64,000 bases of DNA from Planctomycetaceae bacterium (GCA_013823135.1 PNLP01000015.1:1-64000); one strand, 5' to 3'. Counted from the first letter of the stretch, positions 35,291 to 43,963 are shown. The notes: generated by a model from the letters alone, not told the origin. Made by a program: numbers and translations.

Positions 35291-36067
35291 CTATCGTGGG
35301 CTCCACGGGGCGGGCCGCTTCTCGAAGAATGCCGTGAGGCCGTGCTTGCACTCGTCGGTGAGTCGCGGTTCGGCGCTGCCGCGTGCCAGTTCCTCCACCG
35401 ACACGTTTTGATGCCCGAATCGCCGCAGCAATTCCTTCGTGGTGGTGAGAGCCTTCGGGCCGCCTTCGGCCAGCGACTTCGCCCACGCATCGGCCGCGTC
35501 CAGCAACCGATCCGGGTTGGTGACCGCGTTGATGAACCGCAAGTGCAACGCTTCCACTGCGTCGATCAGTTCGCCCGTGAGGAGCATGTATCGGGCCGCG
35601 CGCTCGCCGACGTGTCGGAGCAAGTGCGGCATCACCATCGCCGCGACCAACCCGCGCCGCACTTCCGGATAACCGAACTTCGCATCGGGCACCGAAACCG
35701 CCAGATCGCACACCGTGACCAACCCGGCACCGCCCGCGACCGCGGCTCCGTTCACTGCGGCAATCGTCGGCTTCGGCAGGGTGTAAATCAGCTCGTAGAG
35801 CGACGACAGTTTCGCAGCGTCATCCCAGACCATGTCGGAATCGTCGCCGAGTGTGCCGCGGAGTTCATCGAGATCCATCCCCGCACAGAACGCGCTGCCG
35901 GTGCCGGTGAGGATCACGCAGCGGGCGGCGGGGTCGGTGGTGGCACGGAGGAACGCTTCCGTCAGTTCCGCAATGAGTGCCCGCGAGAGAGCGTTGCGGC
36001 GGTCGGGTCGGTTGATGGTGACGAGTGCTGCGGGACCGCGGTAGGTATATTGCACGATATCGGACAT
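35291..36067 (-). CDS. Enoyl-CoA hydratase/isomerase family protein
   Basis: A 258-residue crotonase-fold enzyme. The CoA oxyanion-hole motif 'FCAGMDLDEL' and second-oxyanion region 'AAVNGAAVAGGAGLVTVCDL' are present, with Glu in 'FGYPEVRRGLVAAMVMPHL'. This pattern resembles methylglutaconyl-CoA hydratases (LiuC/AtuE type). Together with the adjacent split AtuA genes on the same strand it suggests isoprenoid acid or leucine breakdown. The ATG at 36067 is chosen; upstream codons lie in a palindromic repeat. Confidence 0.92.
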   Translation of the reverse strand: MSDIVQYTYRGPAALVTINRPDRRNALSRALIAELTEAFLRATTDPAARCVILTGTGSAFCAGMDLDELRGTLGDDSDMVWDDAAKLSSLYELIYTLPKPTIAAVNGAAVAGGAGLVTVCDLAVSVPDAKFGYPEVRRGLVAAMVMPHLLRHVGERAARYMLLTGELIDAVEALHLRFINAVTNPDRLLDAADAWAKSLAEGGPKALTTTKELLRRFGHQNVSVEELARGSAEPRLTDECKHGLTAFFEKRPAPWSPR

Positions 36068-36080
36068 GGGAGAATTCCTT

Positions 36081-36148
36081 GACGAGCGGGGGGACATACG
36101 TCCCCTGATATTCCAGAACCAAGAGGGGACTTACGTCCCCCGCTCGCC
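36081..36148. repeat. Paired-hairpin (BIME-like) element, copy 1
   Basis: Left arm from 36081 and right arm to 36148 are imperfect inverted repeats built on GGCGAGCGGGGGACGTAAGT. It shares its outer GGCGAGCGGGG with the elements at 39040-39112 and 59031-59098. The right arm supplies the last codons and stop of the AtuA-C gene. Confidence 0.8.
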
Positions 36149-36487
36149 AGGACGAACCAACGCCTCGGGATCGGCAGGCACTTCGATCGGCATTCGCAAC
36201 AGCGTGACCGCCAGCGTCTTCCCCTGTGTGTCGGTCCGGAGCGACCCGCTGGCACCACCCGCGAGGGCATCGTAGAGCATGAAGTTGAACCCGCGAACGT
36301 TCGCCGCTTCGAACCGCTCGACCCGCGAAGCCCCCAGCGGGGCAAAGTAGGTTGCGACCACTTCCGCTGTGAGTTTGTCCTTCAACCATTCGTATCCGAG
36401 TTCGGTATACGCGATCACGGCCACATTCGCGTGGTTTCCTTTATCGCCGCTGCGACCGTGGGCAATGCTCGAAAGGGGGAGTTTCAT
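36131..36487 (-). CDS. AtuA C-terminal-like domain protein
   Basis: A 118-residue protein matching the C-terminal domain of AtuA-family proteins, with 'AHGRSGDKGNHANVAVIAY' as the signature. AtuA functions in acyclic terpene utilisation; the molecular activity is not established. Usually this domain is fused to the DUF1446 part; here it is a separate gene beside it (36578-37936). The last residues ('GERGT') and stop codon are encoded by a palindromic element, so the C-terminus looks altered by insertion. The ATG at 36487 starts the conserved region. Confidence 0.85.
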   Translation of the reverse strand: MKLPLSSIAHGRSGDKGNHANVAVIAYTELGYEWLKDKLTAEVVATYFAPLGASRVERFEAANVRGFNFMLYDALAGGASGSLRTDTQGKTLAVTLLRMPIEVPADPEALVRPGERGT

Positions 36488-36509
36488 CGAAGTATTCCGC
36501 AAGTGCGAT

Positions 36510-36572
36510 GTCCGAGCCCGAGCGCCAAGCGAGGATGAGACGTTGGTCCTCGCTTGGCGCTCGGGCTCGGAC
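36510..36572. repeat. Perfect 26-bp-arm palindrome between the AtuA genes
   Basis: Arms 36510-36535 and 36547-36572 are perfect inverted repeats (GTCCGAGCCCGAGCGCCAAG...) with an 11-base loop, between two genes of the same operon. Confidence 0.85.
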
Positions 36573-36577
36573 CAAAA

Positions 36578-37936
36578 TCAAACCAAGCTCACGACCGGCG
36601 TGACGGCCGATTTCGCGATCAGTGCCGGCCAGTACGCGAACACCTCACGGATCGGCGGGCGACCCGTGGTGTAGCCCGTGGTGCCCGCGAAACCTGCCGT
36701 CACGAGTGGGGCGAACTCCTTCGTGAAGCGCTCGATCGATGCGCGGCTGGGGTCACGCATCGCGATTCGCAACACCACTTCAGGTGGGTCGTGGTCGGCC
36801 TTCAGAATCCCCTGTGCGGTTGCTCCTGCTCCGAGAATCTCGACGTGCGACGCGGCGAACGTGAACCCCGCACGGCGAAGGCGTTCGAGGAACACGGCTG
36901 CGGACTGGCGAGCTTTCTCAACGGCATGTGGCCCGGCGATGACGAGCGTTCCCGCGGCCATGAACCCGTCGCGATAAGCAATCGAGACCTTGTAGGTATC
37001 CGTGATGCCGTTCGCCGTGCCGCCGGTCACCGCGACCATGTCCGGCTCGGTTTCCTTGAGCTTCACGGTGGTGAAATCGGCCACGACATCGGGGGTGTAG
37101 TACTTCGCGGGGTCCGCGACCTCGTAGAGCAGTTGCTCGGAAACAGTCTCGATGTTCACCGCACCGCCGGTCCCCGCGGGCTTGGTGATGGAGAACGTGC
37201 CGTCCTCCACGATATCCGCGAGGGGATAGCCAACATTCCCCAAACGAAGGCTATCGTCCGCGTTGATCCACAGCCCGCCAGTGACCTGCGCACCGCATTC
37301 GATCAGGTGCCCGGCGACGGTGGCTGCCGCGATTCGGTCGAGGTCGGTTTCGCCGAAGCCCCAGCCGAACTCGAACGCGGCCGGGCCGACGGTCAGCGAG
37401 GCGTCCGCGACCCGCCCGGTGATAACGATGTCGGCACCGAGTTTGAGTGCGTCGACGATCGGCTTCGCGCCGAGGTAAGCGTTTGCGCTGACGACCTTGC
37501 CCCGAATCGACGACAGCGGAGCGCCGGAATCGAGGTGGTTGAATTCGTGCCCTGCGGCGATCAGTTCATCGAGCCGCGGCATGAGGTCGTCGCCGCTGAC
37601 CACGGCGATCGGTTTCTCGGGTTGGCCGGCCTTCTTGAGCACGTCACGGGCGGCGGCGGCACAGGCATATGGGTTCATGCCGCCGGCGTTGGTGACGATC
37701 TTGAGTTTCGGAAGGTGGCTAAATATCGGTGCGAGGCGACCGAGAACGTCGATGAAATCGGTGGCGAAGCCCACGCGGGGATCCTTGGCCTTCTGCACGG
37801 CCAGGATCGACATGGTGAGTTCGGCGAGGTATTCGAGCGTGAGATAGTCGGGTCGGCCGACGATCGCCAGACGCAGTGGGGCGTCGAGGTTGTCGCCCCA
37901 GAATCCGCACCCGTTACCGATTCGCACGCGCTTCAT
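36578..37936 (-). CDS. AtuA/DUF1446 family protein
   Basis: A 452-residue member of the AtuA (DUF1446) family, opening with 'RIGNGCGFWGDNLDAPLRLA' and containing 'TNAGGMNPYACAAAARDVL' and 'DIVITGRVADASLTVGPAAF'. In Pseudomonas, AtuA is needed for acyclic terpene (citronellol/geraniol) catabolism; what it catalyses is unsettled. It forms a minus-strand cluster with the AtuA-C domain gene and an enoyl-CoA hydratase. A role in branched or isoprenoid acyl-CoA breakdown is inferred from that context. Confidence 0.9.
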   Translation of the reverse strand: MKRVRIGNGCGFWGDNLDAPLRLAIVGRPDYLTLEYLAELTMSILAVQKAKDPRVGFATDFIDVLGRLAPIFSHLPKLKIVTNAGGMNPYACAAAARDVLKKAGQPEKPIAVVSGDDLMPRLDELIAAGHEFNHLDSGAPLSSIRGKVVSANAYLGAKPIVDALKLGADIVITGRVADASLTVGPAAFEFGWGFGETDLDRIAAATVAGHLIECGAQVTGGLWINADDSLRLGNVGYPLADIVEDGTFSITKPAGTGGAVNIETVSEQLLYEVADPAKYYTPDVVADFTTVKLKETEPDMVAVTGGTANGITDTYKVSIAYRDGFMAAGTLVIAGPHAVEKARQSAAVFLERLRRAGFTFAASHVEILGAGATAQGILKADHDPPEVVLRIAMRDPSRASIERFTKEFAPLVTAGFAGTTGYTTGRPPIREVFAYWPALIAKSAVTPVVSLV

Positions 37937-38034
37937 GCGTGGCCCCGCCGGGAAGAGGTGGTCCCCTGGCTATCATACTGCCGTAACCAATGTCGCGGAA
38001 AGGAATTTACAATCTGTCGCAGCTTGGTTGGAGT

Positions 38035-38160
38035 TTAGCCCGGCTCGCCGAACGCGACGGCTTCGAGATGGTGATCGGCCTTGTACACCACTTCCCAGTT
38101 CATCACGTCGGTTCGCCAGAAACGAAAGCCCGGCCACGTGGGTGGACATTCGCCATCCAA
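38035..38160 (-). CDS. Possible small protein upstream of recD2
   Basis: A 41-codon minus-strand frame from a TTG at 38160 to TAA at 38035, with protein-like composition ('DVMNWEVVYKADHHLEAVAF'). A stop lies four codons before the TTG, and no strong ribosome-binding site is seen. It may be a genuine small protein or the tail of a decayed gene. It is divergent from recD2 and uses sequence that would otherwise be its upstream region. Confidence 0.35.
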   Translation of the reverse strand: MDGECPPTWPGFRFWRTDVMNWEVVYKADHHLEAVAFGEPG

Positions 38161-38173
38161 CGGGTAATCTCAG

Positions 38174-40462
38174 GTGTCGGTTGGTGACGTTGAGGTTAGC
38201 CGCGACTCGAAGAGGAACGCGTTCTTGTCGGAGCAAGTCACGGGCGTGGTCGAGCGGATCACGTTCCACAATCTGGATAACGGCTACTGCGTGCTGCGGG
38301 TGCAAGCTCGTGGCCACCGCGACCTCGTCACCGTTGTCGGGCACACGCAGCAGGTCATCGCGGGGGAGTACGTCACCGCGAACGGCGAATGGATCACCGA
38401 CCGCACGCACGGTCAGCAGTTCAAAGCCGCCGAGATCAAGACGAACCCGCCGCACACCGCGGAGGGGATCGCCCGGTACCTCGGCAGTGGACTCATCAAG
38501 GGGATCGGCCCGAAGTACGCGCAGCGTATTGTGGACATGTTCAAAGAGAACACGCTGGAGGTGCTCGACAAGTCGCCGACGTTCCTCGCACAGGTGAAGG
38601 GGATCGGCCCCAAGATGATCGAGAAGATTCGCAGGAGTTGGGAGGAACAACGCGAGTCGCGAAAGATCATGGTCTTCCTGCAATCGCACGGCATCGGTAC
38701 CGCCCGCGCCGTTCGCATCTACAAGACGTATGGCGAAAACGCGATCGAACTCATCAAAGCGAACCCCTACCGCCTCAGCGCCGACATCTGGGGCGTTGGG
38801 TTCGCCACCGCCGACGAACTCGCCATCAAGCTCGGGTTGCCACGCGATTCACCGTATCGTGCTCAGGCCGCGGTGCGGCACGTTCTCTCGGAAGCGAGCA
38901 GCGATGGGCACGTCGGCTTCCCTGAGGAGTTGCTGTGTGCCGGAGCCGAGGAACTGACGCAGATTCCGGAAGCGGGCATCCGCGACGCCATCGAGCAGTT
39001 GCGGATCGTGGACGAAGTCGTCCGGGATTCTGTGCAATCGGCGAGCGGGGGACGTGAGTCCCCTGTTGCACCAGCAAAAGAAGAAACAGGGGACTCACGT
39101 CCCCCGCTCGCCCTGGACAACCTGATCTTTCTCAAGCCGCTGTTCCTTGCCGAACTGGGCGTGTCGCGTGCCATCAAGGCACTCGCGAGGGGGCCGCATC
39201 CGTTGCCGGCCGTGGACATGAGTGCGGCCATCGACTGGATCGAGAAGAAGATGGGGATTCTTCTCGCGGGGAGTCAGCGGGTCGCGATTCAGGAAGCGGT
39301 CGCGAACAAGCTCATGGTCGTGACCGGCGGCCCCGGCACGGGCAAGACCACCATCGTTCGCGCCATCATCGAGATTTTCCTGGCGAAGTCTCTCCGCGTG
39401 CTGCTCTGCGCCCCCACCGGCCGGGCCGCGAAACGGCTCACGGAATCGACCGGCCGCGAAGCGAAGACGATTCACCGGTTGCTCGAATTCGACCCCGGCA
39501 TCGGCGGCTTCCGGCGCGGTCGTGAGAACCCACTGGATGCGGACATGCTCGTGGTCGACGAAACGTCGATGGTCGATGTCGTGCTCATGAACCGCTTGTT
39601 GCAGGCTGTGCCGCCGTGGTCGTGCGTCGTGTTCGTCGGCGACGTGGATCAACTCCCCTCGGTGGGTGCCGGGTCGGTGCTCACCGACCTCATCGACTCG
39701 AAGACGGTGCCGGTCGCGCGGCTCACGGAAGTACATCGGCAAGCGGGCAGCAGTTGGATCGTGCGTGCGGCACACTCCGTGAACCGTGGCGAGGTGCCCG
39801 AATCGGCCCCGGCTGGCGGCAGCGGGGATTTCTACTTCATCGAAGCGAGCGAACCCGAGCAGGTGATCGGCATCATTCGCCAGATGGTGACCGAACGCAT
39901 CCCGAAGAAGTTCGGCCTCGATTCGTTCCGCGACGTGCAGGTGCTCAGCCCGCAGGTGAAGACGACGCTCGGCGTGGCGAACCTGAACCGGGAGTTGCAG
40001 ACCGCACTGAACCCCGGCGGTCACGGCGTGGCCGAGGTGAAGCGGTTCGACAACACCTTTCGCAGTGGCGACAAGGTGATGCAGATGAAGAACAACTACG
40101 ACCGCGAGGTGTTCAACGGCGACATCGGCCGCGTGACAGACATCGACGCCGACGAGCAGATGCTGGTGGTCGAGTTCGACGGCCGCCCGGTCGAATACGA
40201 CTTCAACGACCTCGACGAACTGCAACTGGCGTATGCCTGCTCAATCCACAAGTCGCAAGGCAGTGAGTACCCAGCGGTGGTGATCCCGGTGCACTACCAG
40301 CACTTCACGATGTTGCAGCGGAACCTGATCTACACCGGCATCACTCGCGGGCGGAAACTCGTCGCGCTCGTGGGAAGCCGCAAGGCGCTGTGGAAGGCCG
40401 TGAACAGCGCCGAAACGAAACAACGTTACTCACTTCTGAAATGGCGGTTGATGGCCGAGTGA
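38174..40462 (+). CDS. recD2: RecD2-like DNA helicase with an in-frame palindrome insertion
   Basis: A 762-residue superfamily 1B helicase. N-terminal 'EQVTGVVERITFHNLDNGYC' OB-like region and HhH segments ('LIKGIGPKYAQRIV', 'VKGIGPKMIEKI') precede the motor: Walker A 'VTGGPGTGKTTIVRAI', motif II 'MLVVDETSMVDV', motif III 'VFVGDVDQLPSVGAG' and motif VI 'NLIYTGITRGRKL'. This is RecD2, a 5'-3' helicase acting without RecBC. Residues about 289-312 ('ASGGRESPVAPAKEETGDSR') are encoded by a 73-bp perfect palindrome and look like an insertion between the HhH and motor parts. GTG start; the exact start is uncertain. Confidence 0.93.
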   Translation: MSVGDVEVSRDSKRNAFLSEQVTGVVERITFHNLDNGYCVLRVQARGHRDLVTVVGHTQQVIAGEYVTANGEWITDRTHGQQFKAAEIKTNPPHTAEGIARYLGSGLIKGIGPKYAQRIVDMFKENTLEVLDKSPTFLAQVKGIGPKMIEKIRRSWEEQRESRKIMVFLQSHGIGTARAVRIYKTYGENAIELIKANPYRLSADIWGVGFATADELAIKLGLPRDSPYRAQAAVRHVLSEASSDGHVGFPEELLCAGAEELTQIPEAGIRDAIEQLRIVDEVVRDSVQSASGGRESPVAPAKEETGDSRPPLALDNLIFLKPLFLAELGVSRAIKALARGPHPLPAVDMSAAIDWIEKKMGILLAGSQRVAIQEAVANKLMVVTGGPGTGKTTIVRAIIEIFLAKSLRVLLCAPTGRAAKRLTESTGREAKTIHRLLEFDPGIGGFRRGRENPLDADMLVVDETSMVDVVLMNRLLQAVPPWSCVVFVGDVDQLPSVGAGSVLTDLIDSKTVPVARLTEVHRQAGSSWIVRAAHSVNRGEVPESAPAGGSGDFYFIEASEPEQVIGIIRQMVTERIPKKFGLDSFRDVQVLSPQVKTTLGVANLNRELQTALNPGGHGVAEVKRFDNTFRSGDKVMQMKNNYDREVFNGDIGRVTDIDADEQMLVVEFDGRPVEYDFNDLDELQLAYACSIHKSQGSEYPAVVIPVHYQHFTMLQRNLIYTGITRGRKLVALVGSRKALWKAVNSAETKQRYSLLKWRLMAE
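39040..39112. repeat. Paired-hairpin (BIME-like) element inside recD2
   Basis: Arms 39040-39067 and 39085-39112 are perfect 28-bp inverted repeats around a 17-base loop; within each arm GGGGACGTGAGTCCCC is itself palindromic. The frame stays open through the element. It has the same outer sequence as the elements at 36081 and 59031. Confidence 0.92.
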
Positions 40463-40468
40463 GCACAG

Positions 40469-41389
40469 CTAGGCTTCCGTCACAGACACCGGTTGCCGCT
40501 CGGCGAGCCGCAATCGTGTCATCCACTCCTTCAAGAACGCGGCTTTTGATCTCGCCGCGGTCGCCGCTTCTTCTGGCGTGACTCGCACGAATCGCACACC
40601 CTCGCCGGGTCGCAGTTGGGCCAGCACATCGAGATCGGCGCGGATGATGTGCGCGATCTTCGGATAACCACCAATCGTTTGGCCGTCCACGCCCAGAACC
40701 ACGGGCAAGCCATCGTTCGTGATCTGCACGGCACCCGGGGCCACCGGCTCGGAAACGAGTTCACCCGCACGCCGTGCCAGAAGCGTTCCCTTCAACCGCA
40801 CGCCCATTCGATTGCTCGCCGGGCTGACGGTGTACGTCTGCGTGAAGAATGCATCAGCCGTGAACCAGTCGCGCTGCGGGCCGTCGAGAACGCGGAGCAC
40901 GGCTTCGACTGCAGGTGCATCCTCAACTGGCAACGATCGCGGTTCGATTCGCGAACCGCGGCACGTCAACACGTCGTCCACCCGGATCGGTTCCAGTGCC
41001 GAACGGCTTCCAAGAATCGCGGTCGCGTCGAAGCCACCCGCCACGCAGAGGTAGCCACGGCAACCGGTGAGCGTGCCGCCGACTCGCAGGATGTCGCCGG
41101 GTTCCAGGGTGAACGTGGCGTTGGGCCGTATGGGGTGGCCATTCACGGTCGGCTGAAATGCGGCACCGTACACGACGCACGCCGTGGGGTGAATCGCTGC
41201 GAGCGTCGGACCGAACAGCGTGACTTCCAGGGCAACCGCTTCGGGTGGGTTGCCCACGAGCCCGCTGCCAAGGGCGAACGCCGCACGGTCGGCGGCTCCG
41301 CCCAGTGGCATCCCGAGGTGCCGCGTGTGCGGGCGGCCGAGATCAACCAGGAGCGAGTACAGCCCGGCATCGCGAACGTGGAGGCTCAT
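40469..41389 (-). CDS. pxpC: 5-oxoprolinase subunit C (biotin-dependent carboxyltransferase family)
   Basis: A 306-residue KipA/allophanate-hydrolase subunit 2 family protein. 'LYSLLVDLGRPHTRHLGMPL' at the start and 'RMGVRLKGTLLARRAGEL' and 'IGGYPKIAHIIRADLDVLAQ' later are family hallmarks. With PxpA and PxpB it makes the ATP-dependent 5-oxoprolinase that opens pyroglutamate to glutamate. It overlaps pxpA by four bases (41386-41389), so the two are coupled. PxpB is not in this window. Confidence 0.9.
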   Translation of the reverse strand: MSLHVRDAGLYSLLVDLGRPHTRHLGMPLGGAADRAAFALGSGLVGNPPEAVALEVTLFGPTLAAIHPTACVVYGAAFQPTVNGHPIRPNATFTLEPGDILRVGGTLTGCRGYLCVAGGFDATAILGSRSALEPIRVDDVLTCRGSRIEPRSLPVEDAPAVEAVLRVLDGPQRDWFTADAFFTQTYTVSPASNRMGVRLKGTLLARRAGELVSEPVAPGAVQITNDGLPVVLGVDGQTIGGYPKIAHIIRADLDVLAQLRPGEGVRFVRVTPEEAATAARSKAAFLKEWMTRLRLAERQPVSVTEA

Positions 41390-42081
41390 GCGAACGGCTT
41401 CAGTTCAAAGCCACGGGCCAGCAGCGAGTCGCGGAGGGCCTTCGTGAACGCAACCGCGTCGGGGTTGTCGCCGTGAACGCAGATGGTTCGCACGCCCCGG
41501 TCCGCGACGAGCCATTCGACTTGCTTGACGGCTTCTTCGGGGTTGTGAACGAACGCATCCGGATCAGTTCGCGGGACCAGTGAACCATCCGGGCGATACC
41601 GGCGATCCGCGAACCCCTCGGGCACGAACGGGATCCTTTCGCGGCACACTTCCGCGAGTTCCGATCCTGGCAATCCAACAACCGGCAGTTCGAGTTGCGC
41701 CGCGGCGATGATGAACAACTCCGCCACATGCCGGTCGCGGCACGCCTGGTTGTAGAGTGCCCCGTGCGGCTTGACGTAGCTCACGCGAAGCCCGAGCGCT
41801 GCGGCCATCGCGTACAGCGCTCCGAGTTGGTACACGCAAAGCGCGACGAGTTCCTGATTGCCGAGTTTGAGTTCCTGCCGGCCGAAATGCTCGCGATCCG
41901 CGTACCCAGGGTGTGCCCCGATCACGACGCCGTGCTTGTGAGCGAGGCCGAGCGTTCGTGCGATATCCGCAGGGCCGCCGGCGTGCAGCCCGCAGCAGAC
42001 ATTCGCGGACGTGATCAGCGGCATCAATTCCGCGTCGAAACCCGCACCCTCGCCCAGATCCGCGTTCAGGTCGATCACCAT
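41386..42081 (-). CDS. pxpA: 5-oxoprolinase subunit A (LamB/YcsF family)
   Basis: A 231-residue LamB/YcsF protein. The opening 'MVIDLNADLGEGAGFDAELM', with 'SANVCCGLHAGGPADIARTL', 'GVVIGAHPGYADREHFGR' and 'CVHGDNPDAVAFTKAL', is characteristic. PxpA is the hydrolytic-side subunit of 5-oxoprolinase, which recycles spontaneously formed pyroglutamate. Length is slightly shorter than the ~245-residue norm. It is coupled to pxpC; a gene for PxpB, normally between them, is missing. Confidence 0.93.
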   Translation of the reverse strand: MVIDLNADLGEGAGFDAELMPLITSANVCCGLHAGGPADIARTLGLAHKHGVVIGAHPGYADREHFGRQELKLGNQELVALCVYQLGALYAMAAALGLRVSYVKPHGALYNQACRDRHVAELFIIAAAQLELPVVGLPGSELAEVCRERIPFVPEGFADRRYRPDGSLVPRTDPDAFVHNPEEAVKQVEWLVADRGVRTICVHGDNPDAVAFTKALRDSLLARGFELKPFA

Positions 42082-42114
42082 GACGAAACCCAGGCAAGGG
42101 AATGAACCGGCACA

Positions 42115-42600
42115 TCATCCGTGGAGGTGCGCTTCGAGGAAGTACAAGGCTTTGTCGAGATCGCGGGAGACGGCGGTGAACAGGTCGGCGGTGTCCTTGT
42201 CGCCCAGCGCGTCCGTGGAGTCGATCGCGGCCCGCGTTGACTTGCCCAGTGCCGCGTATCGATCCGCGAGTGCCGCGACCACTTCCAAACCCTTGTGGAC
42301 GTTCGCAGGGAACTCGGGAACCCGACTCGCCGCAGCGGACTGCCGCAGCGTTCCCTGCGCCACGCCGCCCAGAGCCGTGATTCGCTCGGCGATCTCGTCC
42401 ACGTGTTCGGTGACGGTATCGGTCAGGTCATCGAACAGCTTGTGCAACGCGATGAAGTTTGGCCCCTTCACGTTCCAGTGGGCGAACTTGGTCTGCGATG
42501 CGAGGTCGAAGGTGTCGGCGAGGTGCTGGTTCAACACGCCGAGCAACTTCTCGCGCTTGTCGGCGGGGATGTCGTTTCGAGTCGAAAAAGGGATGCCCAT
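42115..42600 (-). CDS. dps: Dps-type ferritin
   Basis: A 161-residue Dps-family ferritin-like protein. The inter-subunit ferroxidase ligands are seen in 'KFAHWNVKGPNFIALHKLFD' (His) and 'DTVTEHVDEIAERI' (Asp/Glu). Dps forms 12-mer shells that oxidise and store iron with hydrogen peroxide and can shield DNA in starvation. The N-terminus 'MGIPFSTRNDIPADKREKLL' is short of basic residues, so DNA binding is uncertain. It is probably monocistronic. Confidence 0.93.
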   Translation of the reverse strand: MGIPFSTRNDIPADKREKLLGVLNQHLADTFDLASQTKFAHWNVKGPNFIALHKLFDDLTDTVTEHVDEIAERITALGGVAQGTLRQSAAASRVPEFPANVHKGLEVVAALADRYAALGKSTRAAIDSTDALGDKDTADLFTAVSRDLDKALYFLEAHLHG

Positions 42601-42680
42601 TGTGCTGTTCCTGTGGTGTTGGAGATCACTGGCTAGATCAATGTACCGCGCCGCGGGCCGATTCTAACCCGCGAGCACGA

Positions 42681-43817
42681 TCAAGCCGCGGATCGCCGTC
42701 TGAACAGCGTACGGAGCAGAGCCAATACCGCGACCACACCCACGACTCCGAAGTAGAGGCCGATGGTTTCCAGGCTGATCGCGGGCTTCTCGATCGGCAC
42801 AGCAGGTGTTGTTTCTCCGGGCTGCCCGAGCGGCGTATCTTCGGGTGCGGTGACTGGTGGCAGCGCGTCGGCAGCGGTGCGGAGTGCCTGACGGTGCGCG
42901 ACGAGCACCTTGCGGTTGCCGTACTGGCGACCCCACGTGCATTCATCCAGGATGGCAACGGCGGATTTCACATCGCCATCAGCCGCGTACAGTTCGGCAA
43001 GCAGCCAGTAAAGTCGTGTTTCGCCGGGAAACCAGAGCAGGAGTTGCTGAACCACCGCGATGGCGTCGAGAGGCAGTTTCGCCTTCTCGCTCGCGGCAAT
43101 CGTGCCGGGCTGGTAGACACCCGCGTCGTTGACGAACCGCACCGGAGCGGTAAGGCCGGTGGCTCCTGCAAGCGGGAAGAGTGGCAGCACGTCCTCGATT
43201 TCGTCGGCTTTCTCACGCTCGGCGGGGGTCAACCCTCGACGTGCGTCCGACTCTTGCCGTCGAATCTGGTAGAACCGGGGAACGTATTCCGCGTCGAGTT
43301 TCTCCCACCAGTCGCGTTGTGCCTTGGTTAGCCCTTTCACGCTCGCAGGCATCTTCGTGTCGAGTTGCCCTTCCTGGTGGTAACGCAGTGCGTCGGTCCA
43401 CTCGCCGCGTGCAGCGTGGAGGTGGCCCAGGGTGCTGAAGACGAAGTAGTCGGGCTTTCGCTCGGCGGTGAGTGGGCCGAGCAAACCGAGTGCGCGATCC
43501 GCCTGACCGACGCGGAGCAGGTCGGCCGCGAGTGCAGCAACGTCAATAGCTGGGGGCTTTGGCAGCTTCTCGTGCGCCCGGATGCGGTCGAGGAACTTCA
43601 CACGGTCCGGGTTCGGTTTGTCGCCGAGTTTCGGTTCAATGAGGACATTGGTGAGAACTGCCAGCCGCCGTTTGAACTCGTCGAACGGCAACGCAACCGG
43701 CTTGCCGTCGTTCCCGACGGGGATGGCGAACGGTTCGTCGGGTGAGTACAGCGAGGCCCGGCAGATTCCGGCGAGCAGAACCACCCCCGCCACGGCGGCA
43801 AACACAACTCCACGCAT
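42681..43817 (-). CDS. Hypothetical exported protein with TPR-like region and C-terminal membrane anchor
   Basis: A 378-residue protein with an N-terminal signal segment ('GVVFAAVAGVVLLAGICRAS') and a C-terminal membrane helix ('GLYFGVVGVVAVLALLRTLF') followed by Arg-rich residues. In between are helical repeats resembling TPR ('LLRVGQADRALGLLG', 'LGHLHAARGEWTDALRYHQE', 'WLLAELYAADGDVKSAVAIL'). It is probably periplasmic and tethered to the inner membrane, but no function is evident. It diverges from the hybrid histidine kinase gene. Confidence 0.75.
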   Translation of the reverse strand: MRGVVFAAVAGVVLLAGICRASLYSPDEPFAIPVGNDGKPVALPFDEFKRRLAVLTNVLIEPKLGDKPNPDRVKFLDRIRAHEKLPKPPAIDVAALAADLLRVGQADRALGLLGPLTAERKPDYFVFSTLGHLHAARGEWTDALRYHQEGQLDTKMPASVKGLTKAQRDWWEKLDAEYVPRFYQIRRQESDARRGLTPAEREKADEIEDVLPLFPLAGATGLTAPVRFVNDAGVYQPGTIAASEKAKLPLDAIAVVQQLLLWFPGETRLYWLLAELYAADGDVKSAVAILDECTWGRQYGNRKVLVAHRQALRTAADALPPVTAPEDTPLGQPGETTPAVPIEKPAISLETIGLYFGVVGVVAVLALLRTLFRRRSAA

Positions 43818-43963
43818 GTCCCCCTCCTGGTGATAGGTGGTATTGTAAGCGGCGGGGTTGAAGTTTCCCTATTGGTCATTTGTCCGGAACCCAGTCTGTA
43901 TTATGTTGATGATACCTCGATCATGCTCTCGTGTGCCCCGCGTCCGCCGTCCTGGATGACGTG

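Noticed and set aside
37990..38187. 65-codon plus-strand frame overlapping the recD2 start
   Set aside because: No ribosome-binding site or similarity; composition is less protein-like than the opposite-strand frame at 38035-38160.
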